Positions 19,436 to 30,600 of a stretch of 59,123 nt of DNA are shown piece after piece. Below the pieces are notes generated by a model, which made no database searches, was not told the DNA's origin, and saw only the letters and a program-made list of their open reading frames with translations. The first letter of the stretch is position 1. Each line of letters begins with the position of its first letter. The stretch is from positions 6,147 through 65,269 of the IMG/VR virus record IMGVR_UViG_3300032182_000379. One strand, written 5' to 3'. The DNA is from a virus. A program made the translations under genes and the position numbers.

Positions 19436-22400
19436 TATGCTAGAGCAATAATTCTTAAATCTTTAACCCTAGGTATATATGGTTGATTATAACCAACTAA
19501 AGAAATTTTGATTTGGAATGCATCAAAGTTTCCAAGATCATCAACTGTATATTCAAAATCTTCAAACAATTCTGGATTATTCTGTGCGATGATGTCACCA
19601 CTATCAGGTTTTCCATCTGTGTTAAAGAATTCAAAGTCGAGATCATCAACATTACCACCAAATCCAACAGGAACCATCTTATACATTACTCTAATATTAG
19701 ATTGAGTAAAAATGTTTCCAGCAAGCATAACTTTGAGACCAGTAGCACCTTTGTCAAGTCTAGCGAGTCTAGTAATGTAATTTGCTACACATTCTCCACC
19801 AATAGTTTTTGATGGTTCAATATTATTATAAACGTTTCCAGTAGTAACAATAGAGCACTTTTCAAGATCAACTACAGGAGAAAGATTATCTCTCTCAGAA
19901 AGGAAATCAATCTCCATGGTAAATGATTTTTCACTGTTCATTCTATTGATCTCATTCAACTCAGATGCAATCATCTTAGTTGTAGTGAAGTAATTGATTT
20001 CTCCAAGAGTTACATCAGCGTAGATAGTATCCTTGACAAAAGAAGTTTCAGCAGATACTCCAGATGGGAAAGGTCCACAAGAAGTTGCACTGGTAGCAAG
20101 GACGCGAGCAACTAAAGAAGTTTCTGGTTGCTGTTGATTCTGAATTTGTGGAGTAAGTACATCCCAAGGAATATTCTGAGAGACTGTGATGTTTGGACCA
20201 CCTGCACTAAGAGATGCGCTAGCAGTTTTTCCAGTAATTCTTAGATTGTAGGAATGTGGACTGTTGATGCTGATAATTCCACCTGTGGTGCTGTTATGAG
20301 TTGTGTTGATCAAAGGTAATGGAATACCTGCAAGGTTAAAACATTCAACTACAGCGTTGTCGTTATGTGCCTTACCTGTGCCAGTTCCAGAACCGTTTGT
20401 CCAGTTTCTACCAGTTACAGTACCAGCTCCATGACCAACAACGTTGATAACGTTTCCGTTAATTGCCTCATATGCAACAACTTCATCACCGCTTCCATCT
20501 TCCTCTACACCAAGAATTCTGATAAATCCTGGATTAGCTGCGCTAACAGCAGATCCACCAATAGTAGTGTGAAGATCACTGGCATCATCAACAGTAATTT
20601 GAGATGCAGTAGTTCCGAATCCACCACCCATGTTAATTGCTGTGTCTGCGATTTCAGAAATTACACCATCAATCTTGACATAGTTGAGGTTAGATTGCAT
20701 ACCATGATTGGAATGGAATACTCTAATTTCATCACTTCCAGAAGTAAGTAAGAAAGAGTTTGGTAACAAGCGGAGGAATCCACCATTACCCTCTCCTAAC
20801 TGTGCATTATTAAGAACAAGTTTGGAGTTTGCAGATGTGGTTGGAAGAGTAAACTTACATCTGTAGATCTTGAACATCAGATCTTCAAACTGAGAAGGAG
20901 TCCAAGTAGATGCGTTCTGAGACTTAAATAGAACACCGATATATGGTTGCTCAGAGATCTTTTCACCAGAGTGAGTAGCATCAATAGCATCCTTACCCAA
21001 GATAGAAATAAACGTCTTGTAGTTATTGGAATCTGATGTCAAAACTAACGCAAATTCTTGTCTGTATGGGATGAATACAGGAGACTCAAAAGTAAACGTT
21101 GTTGGTGTGGATGCATCCTCAGAGATGAATACATCTGCTGGTTCTTTGACAACCTTAGACAATGGAACGATAACTTGTGTTGGTGTTCCATTTACAACAG
21201 TTCTAATATCAAGAGATACTGGAATTTCTGCATCTTTGCTTTGGAAGAATAGATCTACCTTACTAAGATATACACCACCCTCTAATCCAGACTCATCTAC
21301 AAGGAAGGTCTGTGCAAGTGGGTCAATGAATCTTGTTTGTGTGCTGGAAGACGTGCTAACAAGAGTTCTCTCCTCTCTCATTTCTTCAGAGGTAACTTGT
21401 GCATTTCTTACAGAAATGATAGTTTCCTGCTGAGTTTGGAGAATACCTGAAGATACAAATTCTGATTCTGCATTAGAATCTGACAATCCAGGAGTTCTAC
21501 TGTCGTCGGTCTGGTCAGTAAGTCTAAAGAGTCTCGTTCCTGTCTTAAATTTCTGATTACCATCTACATTTGGATCAGCAATGAAGAAACTTCCTCTGAG
21601 TTTTCCAGCACCGTCGGTAATCAAAGATTTATCACTTACTTTTGCAATAGCTCCAGAGGTCTCTCCGACAAGATAGTCATTAAGTTTTGGAGAACCATAG
21701 TACGTTCCTTTTGCTTGATCTGCAAGTGCCTTAGTATCAATATTAATGAATCCTAAGTTAGAAGTATAATCACTCAGGGCAGAAATACTTGATCCATCAA
21801 GAGGATTGATTGTATTATCCTCATTTGGAGGAACTGCTTTTGCTTTGAATCTAAAGTTGCCATTTGCATCTTTAACATACACAGTCTCACCAATTTGGAA
21901 AGGAGTGCTGTTAGTCTTAGTGTCAACTGAAGGATCCTTTACAAGTCCAATAATTTTTGGAGTAACATTTGCAGTTTGTACAGCGATTCCGTCGAAGAAT
22001 GCATAGAACTTAGTTCTAGGTTTGAGTTTCTTAACGTTGAACTCAATATTTCTAGAACGCATAAAGTTGATGTGCTCTACAGAAACAACTCTATTACCGA
22101 GAGACTGTTGCTCAATAATAGGAGTCACTCTAAAACGAACACCAGTTCTGGATTGTCTTGTGGTGGTTGTGGTAGTTCTTGTAGTTCTAACTTCAACTCT
22201 TCCCTTTCCTCTTCTAGTTTCGGAAACAGATGTAGAAGTTCCCGTCCAAGTTGTTTGCCAAGAATTCCATTGAATTGGAGCAAAACCATTCTGATCGGCA
22301 TTAAAGTCACGAACAGTTGTAAGGAAGTTACCCTCTAAGGTTGGTCCTTTGATTGGAGAAAGTGATTTTGTATCTACCCAGTTATCGGATTCTGGATAAA

Positions 22401-25400
22401 GTGTAACATCACCAATAAAAGTAAAGACGTTAAATGGGTTGACGTTCTCTACTCCAGAAGCATAATCTTGCTGCAATAAGAGTTCATCGGTAAATGGCAG
22501 AGTTACAAGACTGCCAGTCTGCGTGATATTTGTAGAGGATGTTCCAAAAACAAGAGGAACTTGAGTAGTGTAGTGACTTGGACGTAATTCACCTGCTTCA
22601 AAGTCAACAGAAACTCTATAGTCTGGGTGTAAAGTGTCACTAGTGGCGAGACTTGCAAAGTTATCAACAATAAATCCATTCTTAAATCTATCAAGACCAC
22701 TGGTGTCTCTAATAGACATGTTTGCAGTTTCACTTTCAAGCAAAGAAAGTTGAGTGTAATATTCTAAATTCTTGATTCTTTCATCAAGTTTTTGAATATC
22801 TCTAAATGTATATCTTCTAAAGTTTGTCTCAACAATACTTACATCTTCTTCGACATCAAATACATATGGATTGTAAGTGATGGTTGCTAAGAGCATTGCA
22901 TCATCAATGTCTTCTGGTTGAACCAGAGTTTCTGCTGGGGATCCTTTTACAATTTGAATAACGTTATCTCTGTTAAGGAATACCTTGTCAATTCTTCCAA
23001 GATAGTGCTCATAACTAATAATTGTACTATCGCTTCTTCCTGGAATACCAACTAAGTTTCCAGTAAAGGCACGATTATCAAAATCAAATTTACCACCAGA
23101 GGTTAAAGTAAATGGTGCTGTTCTAGAACCAGATCCACTGAGATTTGATGGGACAATTGGTCTATAGTCGATTGCATCACGGAGAGGCAGACCAAGGTAA
23201 CTTGGAATTTCTTTATACTCTGATGCTGGATAGGAGTCTACTGTATAGAAACCAGTTCCACTTGTAGTTAAGAATCTGTCAAAGATAACGAGAATCTTAT
23301 GCGTTGGCGCAGTAAAACCTGCTTTTCTTACAATTCTAGAATAGTCATAATATTGATCTCTTTGACCATTATCTAAGGTGTAAGTATCAGTAATGTCCTT
23401 AGAACCTAAAACAATAGAACCAGCTACAATAGTCAATGATGAATTTTGTGAGGAAATAGTTTCAGAATCAGTAAACTTGTCATCACCTACAGGGATAAAG
23501 TAAACATAGTTACTATCAATAGAAACCACTCTTGCTCTAGATCCTGAGATAGATCCAGTGATAATATCATCAATTTGCAGGGTTCCAGTTAGGTTCGTAT
23601 ATTGAAAACTTGGAAGAATTGGATCTTGGTCATCCTTAGATTCTAAGATTGCTTTAATCTTAATTACGTCTGCACAACCTAAAGAAATTTCAGTATCTTC
23701 AATTCTATAACCATAACCAGAGGTGCTGCTAGTTAAACCATTGATCGCAGAACCAGTGGTGTCATCAATCTTAAGGATCTTCATCCTTTCAGTTGTCTTG
23801 ACCTTTGCAGACCTGTCACTCTGGAATACAGTAGCAATGACCTCAACGCCAGTTACAGCGTTGTCTAGACCACTTACAGTGACCGATGATTGAGTTCCTG
23901 CAGCTGCACTGAAAGTTGGAGATCCACCAGAGGTTACAATAGTTCCTGTTGGCATTGTTCCACCACCAGCGGTAACAATGACAAAGAAGTCATCAGCATC
24001 AGTAGCATCTCTGAATGAAAGACCAGTACCAGCAGTCAAACTGAAAGATCCAGAAGAAACACTAATACCAGTATAACTTTGTCTAAAGAATCCAGATGGA
24101 GCAACTGTATTATTTTTGTTTGTGTTCTTAACAGCTAATTGACCAATATCAGTCAAAAGAACACGATTATTAGTATCCTTGATTTCTGGTCTAGTTCTTA
24201 CTAAAGGACTAGTAATTGCAGAATTAGTAAGAGTGGTAGATCCAAGACGAGTAATATTAAAGCTAAAGTTATTAGTAATAGCAGTAACTTTCGCTTTATG
24301 ACTTGCATTGTTATTAGAGAACTCGATAATATCATTAAGTCTCAATTGAGACACAAAATTAGACAGAGTTGCTGTTACTGTAGCATTTCCACCAGATACA
24401 CCAGACAGAATAGGACCAGATCCAGGCAGAGCAACTTTTACATCTAGTTGAACATCAGCAGTAAATCCTCCACCAGCAAGTTGCTTAACATCACTGAAGT
24501 TATACGTATATGCAGCGGTACTTGTGGCAAAAGTGCTTCCATCACTAGCAAGGAGAGCTTCTGCTTGTGCAAATGTACCAGTTACACCATAGACGTAACC
24601 AGTTGTACCAGAACCACTTGCAATAAAACCTTTAGCACCAGAAGTCGCGCCAGTAATTCTATTTCCAGCGGTCCAAGTTACACTATTAGTAGTTAACTTA
24701 GTATACAGAGTAGTATCTGCAACGTTTACTCTATAGATGGTATCAGTAGTATCTCTTGTACCATCTTCGTAACTAAAACCATATACTCTAGTTTTGCCAA
24801 TAACGGTTCCGTTAGCTGTGCCAGGGGTAGTATTTGTCTCATCACGCAACTCAATTGTCTCATAAAGAGATGGTGCTTGATGTGCATTGGTAATAAGAAT
24901 GTGATTGCCGAAAGATGCACTTAAAGACTGACTATCTTTACCAATAAAAGTTCTTGGTTTATCTACATCCGTATAAGTTGCAGACTGTTTCTCAGTTCTA
25001 TATCCAGAGATGTATGCAACACCAGCAGACAATTGAACTGCTACTTTATCTTCAGATGCAGTGTTGCCGTTAGCAGTGGTCGCACCGCTGTCATATACCC
25101 CATTGTTGAATCCATCATTAAGATTTTCTCTTACGTCAACATCAAATTTTTTAACGTAATAGTCTCCAGACTCCTCTCTAGTTCTGTTTGCAAGAACTTG
25201 ATTGATGAATCCAAGATCGCTTCTTACAACTTTTTTCTTGATAGATCCAGTATCAGTTCTAAGAAGTTCAATAAAGTCAGCAGAGTTAGGATCTGTGACA
25301 TTCTTCTTAACTAAAGTCAGATTAATTTTAAATCTATCTGCACCAGGAGCGGAGAAGTTGGTGCTACCGATGGCATTATCGTAGAGAGTTTCATCTTCAT

Positions 25401-26085
25401 CTGCAGTGATGAGTCTCTCTTCTACTTTCAGACCAACTTTATATGTTGGTGTAGTTCCATACTGATCAAGAATAAGAGTTTGTTCTAGAACAGGTACAAA
25501 GTAACCTCTTACAAAGTAAATACCTGCACCAATGTTAGCAGTAGAACCAGTAGAACTTGAGTTTGAGTTAAGAAGTTGTGCTAATGGAGTTCCTGCAGAA
25601 ATGGTTGTAGATTGATATGTAATATCCTCTTCGCAGGTTAGAACCTCACCATTAGTAAATGTTGTAGTAGTATTATCGCTTGCTTTCTGCAAATACGTTA
25701 CATAAAACGTAATATTGTTTCTTTCTGAAGTAGCAGCAGAGATAGAGAATGAAACTCTAGCACGAACGCCAGATGTAGCGCCTTTAACAACCTTTCCGTC
25801 AATTGCAGCACGATATAACTCAACATCAAGGTTGAGATATGTGTTCTGAATTAAGACTGCGGGAAAATCGTTGTTAAGAGTAATTCCACCAGGAACTACT
25901 ACAGATCCTTCCTTATATACACCTTGACCAAACGTGTCAATCTGATTCTGCAGAATACTCTGCAGAGTCGTCAGTTCTCTAGCTTGAACTGGATACCCTG
26001 GCTTAAAAAGAACTTTTAGAAACCCCTTATCCGAGTCAAAGTCGTCAAAATAAGGGGCGATGTTCAGGTTGGTATTCTGTGCCAT
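19435..26085 (-). CDS. DUF4815-type baseplate/tail structural protein (2216 aa)
   Basis: The N-terminus APYFDDFDSDKGFLKVLFKP followed by GYPVQARELTTLQSILQNQI is the hallmark of the DUF4815 family of phage virion proteins, covering roughly the first 550 residues. The middle contains VPSEYKEIPSYLGLPLRDAID-like and FRDIQKLDERIKNLEYYTQL segments, then SVEHINFMRSRNIEF, and a C-terminal portion (FGGNVDDLDFEFFNTDG, YNQPYIPRVKDLRIIALA) usual for cyanophage homologues. It starts immediately after the gp8-like stop, so it is co-expressed with the wedge. By position it may replace T4 gp9/gp10 as the link between wedge and fibres; that assignment is inference. Confidence 0.87.
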   Translation of the reverse strand: MAQNTNLNIAPYFDDFDSDKGFLKVLFKPGYPVQARELTTLQSILQNQIDTFGQGVYKEGSVVVPGGITLNNDFPAVLIQNTYLNLDVELYRAAIDGKVVKGATSGVRARVSFSISAATSERNNITFYVTYLQKASDNTTTTFTNGEVLTCEEDITYQSTTISAGTPLAQLLNSNSSSTGSTANIGAGIYFVRGYFVPVLEQTLILDQYGTTPTYKVGLKVEERLITADEDETLYDNAIGSTNFSAPGADRFKINLTLVKKNVTDPNSADFIELLRTDTGSIKKKVVRSDLGFINQVLANRTREESGDYYVKKFDVDVRENLNDGFNNGVYDSGATTANGNTASEDKVAVQLSAGVAYISGYRTEKQSATYTDVDKPRTFIGKDSQSLSASFGNHILITNAHQAPSLYETIELRDETNTTPGTANGTVIGKTRVYGFSYEDGTRDTTDTIYRVNVADTTLYTKLTTNSVTWTAGNRITGATSGAKGFIASGSGTTGYVYGVTGTFAQAEALLASDGSTFATSTAAYTYNFSDVKQLAGGGFTADVQLDVKVALPGSGPILSGVSGGNATVTATLSNFVSQLRLNDIIEFSNNNASHKAKVTAITNNFSFNITRLGSTTLTNSAITSPLVRTRPEIKDTNNRVLLTDIGQLAVKNTNKNNTVAPSGFFRQSYTGISVSSGSFSLTAGTGLSFRDATDADDFFVIVTAGGGTMPTGTIVTSGGSPTFSAAAGTQSSVTVSGLDNAVTGVEVIATVFQSDRSAKVKTTERMKILKIDDTTGSAINGLTSSTSGYGYRIEDTEISLGCADVIKIKAILESKDDQDPILPSFQYTNLTGTLQIDDIITGSISGSRARVVSIDSNYVYFIPVGDDKFTDSETISSQNSSLTIVAGSIVLGSKDITDTYTLDNGQRDQYYDYSRIVRKAGFTAPTHKILVIFDRFLTTSGTGFYTVDSYPASEYKEIPSYLGLPLRDAIDYRPIVPSNLSGSGSRTAPFTLTSGGKFDFDNRAFTGNLVGIPGRSDSTIISYEHYLGRIDKVFLNRDNVIQIVKGSPAETLVQPEDIDDAMLLATITYNPYVFDVEEDVSIVETNFRRYTFRDIQKLDERIKNLEYYTQLSLLESETANMSIRDTSGLDRFKNGFIVDNFASLATSDTLHPDYRVSVDFEAGELRPSHYTTQVPLVFGTSSTNITQTGSLVTLPFTDELLLQQDYASGVENVNPFNVFTFIGDVTLYPESDNWVDTKSLSPIKGPTLEGNFLTTVRDFNADQNGFAPIQWNSWQTTWTGTSTSVSETRRGKGRVEVRTTRTTTTTTRQSRTGVRFRVTPIIEQQSLGNRVVSVEHINFMRSRNIEFNVKKLKPRTKFYAFFDGIAVQTANVTPKIIGLVKDPSVDTKTNSTPFQIGETVYVKDANGNFRFKAKAVPPNEDNTINPLDGSSISALSDYTSNLGFINIDTKALADQAKGTYYGSPKLNDYLVGETSGAIAKVSDKSLITDGAGKLRGSFFIADPNVDGNQKFKTGTRLFRLTDQTDDSRTPGLSDSNAESEFVSSGILQTQQETIISVRNAQVTSEEMREERTLVSTSSSTQTRFIDPLAQTFLVDESGLEGGVYLSKVDLFFQSKDAEIPVSLDIRTVVNGTPTQVIVPLSKVVKEPADVFISEDASTPTTFTFESPVFIPYRQEFALVLTSDSNNYKTFISILGKDAIDATHSGEKISEQPYIGVLFKSQNASTWTPSQFEDLMFKIYRCKFTLPTTSANSKLVLNNAQLGEGNGGFLRLLPNSFLLTSGSDEIRVFHSNHGMQSNLNYVKIDGVISEIADTAINMGGGFGTTASQITVDDASDLHTTIGGSAVSAANPGFIRILGVEEDGSGDEVVAYEAINGNVINVVGHGAGTVTGRNWTNGSGTGTGKAHNDNAVVECFNLAGIPLPLINTTHNSTTGGIISINSPHSYNLRITGKTASASLSAGGPNITVSQNIPWDVLTPQIQNQQQPETSLVARVLATSATSCGPFPSGVSAETSFVKDTIYADVTLGEINYFTTTKMIASELNEINRMNSEKSFTMEIDFLSERDNLSPVVDLEKCSIVTTGNVYNNIEPSKTIGGECVANYITRLARLDKGATGLKVMLAGNIFTQSNIRVMYKMVPVGFGGNVDDLDFEFFNTDGKPDSGDIIAQNNPELFEDFEYTVDDLGNFDAFQIKISLVGYNQPYIPRVKDLRIIALA

Positions 26086-27597
26086 TTAGAATTCTATTAC
26101 TACTTTGAGCTCTTCATTTTGGTCTGCCGATCTGGTGATCGGATTCCTATTATCTATGTAGAGGACTTCTCCAGAGTTAATTTCAATTTCTTGGTTAGCA
26201 TAACCACCAATAAAGGAGAGACCTAATTCATAAACAGAAACACCAATGGTGATCTGTGATACTGGAATTGTACTTGTACCGAAAGTGGAGTCTGGGGTTG
26301 CAGTAACGTTAGAATCCGATGTAATTTCATTAGCACCAGAAAAATCAACTACATTACCCTGATAAACACCATCAGCAGAATCTTGTACATACTTAAGAGT
26401 CTTTGTTGTGGAATCGTAAGAAACAACAAATCCTTTTGCATTTGTAGTTGCCTGAGTGATGATATCTCCAGGTGCAAAGTTTCCGCTAGGTGTTCCCGCT
26501 CCAGATTGAGGGAACTTGATCGCTCTAGCAGCAGATCTAGTATTTTGATTTGCTACGGTTGTAGTATTAAAATCAAATGGATTTAGTACAAGACCAATTC
26601 TTCTATATGTAAGATCGCTTGGAAAATCAACAAAAGCGTTAGTTGTCTCTAACTTAGTAGAGAACATCAAACGATAAGATCCAAGTTCTCTTGCAGCGTC
26701 AGATCCATGACCTCCATTTGGAGGAATAACAACATCTAATGACGCCGATGTTCCACTACCGATGTTTGGAATCAGAGAAACATCTACAGTTCCAAATGTA
26801 TAACCAGAACCAGCAGTGGTCATAATAACGGAGGTAACCGATCCAGATACTACCGTAACAGTACAAAATGCTTGGGTTCCACCATTAATTTCCCAATCAC
26901 CACGAACAGGAACATTAGTATATGTTCCGTTATTATATCCAGTGCCAGCATTTTCAACTACAATGGTATCAACAGAACCTTGACTAGCAGCAGATTTTAC
27001 AAGTGAGTTTGTAAGAACTGGAATAAATTCAGAAGTAACAAATTTCAGGATATTATCGGCATCAATAGTATACATGTACTTCCATCTATATGAGTACACT
27101 CCAGCGCTGTCACCAGTTTCAATAACAGTGGTAGATGTTCCTGTAGGTTCTACCAGCGATGGGCGACCTTTAGGAAAGTCTGGACTTTGACCATTATACA
27201 GACATTTATATACATTGAACTCACTATTCATTACATAATAGTTTGAGTCAAATAATCTCGAAGATCCGTTAGAAGTTGTTTTTGATGGTGAATAGTCTGG
27301 TTTGTACATTGAATATACTTTTCCAGTTCCACCAGTAGTATTGACAGGATCAATCCAATCAATCCTAGGAATAACTAAAGCGGTATCTGCGATATCAATT
27401 CTTTTGAATGCCACAGAATCTCTATATGAGTCTCGATGATACTCAAAACTGTCAATAGGCTCGTTAGCAGGGGGAGAATCTGGTGTTCCCCATGATTTTG
27501 CGCGACCAATGAACATGTACACTCTATTCGTACTGAGAAGAGTGTCCCTGAAACTTTCAGCGGCGTAAATTCTAAATTTATCAGTGACTAATGCCAT
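26086..27597 (-). CDS. 8: Baseplate wedge subunit gp8-like (503 aa)
   Basis: MALVTDKFRIYAAESFRDTL, NRVYMFIGRAKSW, YSYRWKYMYTIDADNILKF and VTSEFIPVLTN are typical of cyanophage gp8 homologues. In T4, gp8 (334 aa) joins gp7, gp10, gp6 and gp53 in the wedge. This copy is longer because GSGY repeats are inserted at about residues 205-290 (NAGTGYNNGTYTNVP, TAGSGYTFGTVDVS). It lies between gp7-like and the DUF4815 protein, as expected, and has a perfect late box 19 nt before its ATG. Confidence 0.86.
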   Translation of the reverse strand: MALVTDKFRIYAAESFRDTLLSTNRVYMFIGRAKSWGTPDSPPANEPIDSFEYHRDSYRDSVAFKRIDIADTALVIPRIDWIDPVNTTGGTGKVYSMYKPDYSPSKTTSNGSSRLFDSNYYVMNSEFNVYKCLYNGQSPDFPKGRPSLVEPTGTSTTVIETGDSAGVYSYRWKYMYTIDADNILKFVTSEFIPVLTNSLVKSAASQGSVDTIVVENAGTGYNNGTYTNVPVRGDWEINGGTQAFCTVTVVSGSVTSVIMTTAGSGYTFGTVDVSLIPNIGSGTSASLDVVIPPNGGHGSDAARELGSYRLMFSTKLETTNAFVDFPSDLTYRRIGLVLNPFDFNTTTVANQNTRSAARAIKFPQSGAGTPSGNFAPGDIITQATTNAKGFVVSYDSTTKTLKYVQDSADGVYQGNVVDFSGANEITSDSNVTATPDSTFGTSTIPVSQITIGVSVYELGLSFIGGYANQEIEINSGEVLYIDNRNPITRSADQNEELKVVIEF

Positions 27598-27616
27598 GCC
27601 AATTGAGCTTTCTAGT

Positions 27617-27624
27617 TATTTATA
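27617..27624 (-). promoter_or_regulatory. Late promoter box TATAAATA for gp8-like gene
   Basis: Perfect T4 late box, 19 nt before the ATG at 27597, overlapping the stop of the upstream giant gene. Confidence 0.65.
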
Positions 27625-30600
27625 ATGATCTCAGACGGATCTCTGGGAGAAGTGAGATGTTTCCACTTGTAGTTCTAGCAAATGGATATTCTACAGTGAA
27701 TTCTGTTACACTAACATGAGTTATTTTGTAACTGCCGTCAAATCCATCTCCACTTGTATGCTTGAGATAAATCTCCATTCCAGTGCTGAGATTGTGGTTA
27801 CCTGATGTGGTAACGGTACATGCTGTACCAGAAGAACTGTAAGTTCCTGTAACAATAGTGTTAGCAAGACCAACTCCAGTAGAAGGACCAGTTCCTTTGA
27901 AACCCCTACCGTTAGTTGCTACGGTAAATGTGTTCGCAGATACATCTCTAGATCCATAGAGAATTCTTTCTACACCCCAAGCAGAACCATTCCAGACTTT
28001 TACTAAGATTTCACCTTCATCTGGGAATCCAATAGATTGAGAACTATTCCAATAAACGTTTTCTGCAGTAATAGTTGTTGCAGTATCGGTTATCGATGCA
28101 GAAAGATATGTATTTGCCAATGGGGTTGTATTAGAAATAATTCTATCTCTCTGAGCTCTTTCAATAGAAACTGGATGACATGGAATCACGTTTGGTGTGG
28201 TTATATAACCAGATCCAGAGCGCAAATTAATTACACCAGTTACTTCACCAGTATTTGGAGAGATAGTGGTTTCTGCAAACGCACCTTGACCACCACCAGC
28301 AGTAAATACTAAGATTGGTGCTACCTCAAAGTTTCTTCCTGGATTAACAATATTGACGGATACAACTCTACCATTTGATACGAATGCACTAAACTCTGCT
28401 GGAGTTGGGCGGAGTCCAGTATATTCATACGTGTCAATCGTAGTAGAACTACTAACAGATGCCAGAATACGATCTGATCCTTCACTTGCAACTTGAACAA
28501 TATCATCAGGATCCAAAGAGTTAAATGTATCTTCAATTAAGACATCATCAGGAGATCCGAGATATGCGTACATAACAATATTAGAACCAGATCTAGGTGC
28601 TTCAGTAAACTCAAGTTGAGACCCAGTAAGATTATATGCGACTCCTGGTTCCTGATAAACTCCATTGATAAAGATCAACAGGTTACCAGAAGCATCGACA
28701 TCTGGATCATCAGACTCAATAGAGAACGGACTTGTATTCTCTTTGATAATAAAAGTAGTGGAAGAACTATCAGCAAAAGGAGAAAGATCATCTAAAAGAT
28801 TCAACTGACCAAAGTAGAAGCAGTAGAAGTCCATGTTACCCAGTGGAGCTTCATTGAAAGTAATATTACTTCCAGTATAAGTATATGATTCATTGGTCCC
28901 CTTAACCTGTAGAGTGCTATTCAAGAACAGTAAGAAGTTATCGGAGGCTGGTAATGAATAATTAGATCCACCTACTTGTGCAGTAAACGTTGTGTCCACG
29001 CCATCAAATGTGACATCATTAATTTCAACTTGGAATTCCTGAGTTGGAGTTCCTGCTAATGTTGCTGTAACAATACCATCGTTGGTGTATCCAGATCCAG
29101 CAGCATTGATACTAATAGAAACTACTTCTCCACCAACAACAGAAATATTTGCTGTTGCTCCAGATCCAGTGCCTCTCTTATTGATTAATGGTTCAGCAGT
29201 ATAAACTCCATCAGTATATCCAGCACCAGCAATTAAACCATCAGTGGTATCAAAGTCCTTAATTCCATCACCAAAAGTATCAAGTGTAAATGTATTGCTG
29301 TAACTTGATCTATCAAAATACATAATCAAGATTTCAGAATTTTCTAGAGGTGCTTCTAGGAATGTAATCGTGTCACTTGCAAACGTAAATCCTGCAGGAT
29401 TCTGAACAATGCCATTGATGACTACCATCAACTGACTCTTAGCAGCAGTTTTTCCAAGATGAGTTCCTAATTCAGAATTATCAACTCTTAGCTTATATTG
29501 AGTGTTGATACCATCAACAGACAATTGAAGTTGATGCGAAGAACCAGATCCCAATGAAGTCAATCCAACAACAGATCCGTTTGGTGCATCCAGAAGGCGG
29601 ATGGTATTAGCATCAACATAATCTACGTAATATGCAGAGTCAGCAGTAAGTCCACCAATAGGAGTTCCAGTTCTAAGATTTGGATAATTACCTTGATCTA
29701 CGTCTGGAATACTTCCTGGATTATCAATCGCTTCAGTTAGGATTTGAGCTAAAGTAGTAATTGTGCTCTGTACATTTGCACAAGCATTAGGATCAACTGT
29801 GATTGTCAAATCTGTATTTGGTGCAATCGTAGTGTATGTTCCTGTAGGTAAACTATTGTTGATTGCAAGCAAAGCAAGATCCCTTGCGTAGTTGTATGCA
29901 GCAATAGTCTCTGCTTCCTCTCCACCAATATGAAGAATAGAATTTGTAGGAGCAGTTCTAGTAACACCATTCAAATTGCCAGGATTACCAGTTGTTCCAA
30001 CTGCTTGAGTGAGAATACCAAACAGAGTTGTCATTGCGGAGACAACGTTCTGACAAGAGTTTACATATCCACCACCAGTAGTTCTAGTGGCATGTGACAT
30101 ACTATCTGTAGATACAGCAGTGGTTACAATTGCAAACAGAGTATCAATAGTAGACTTGATTGCAGCACAACCGCCTGGATCTACAGTAATCGTGGTGTCA
30201 AATGTTTGAGTTAATCCGTGAGAACCTTGAACAGTAATAGTCTCATTATTAATAGCTTGTCTACACATATCTCTTGCGAGATTCATAATTGCTACCGTCT
30301 CCGCCTCCTCTCCATCAACATGAGAGGTTCCAACATAGTAATTTGCAGCATCATAAGTATAATCGTTACCACCGCTTCCGACATTCTTAGAAACTTCGTT
30401 GATAACATCAATAACATCATCAATACAGTTTTGAGATCCTGTTGGTACAGTGAAAGATGGATTTGCAATTAAATATTGCTCAACTGCTTCATTAGCGATG
30501 AAAGTCTTATTAGATTGAAGTAAGTTGTACGCATCACCATTTCTATCAGCAACATATCCAAGTGGATCAATTGAAATACTAGGATCAGTGTATTGTGTTC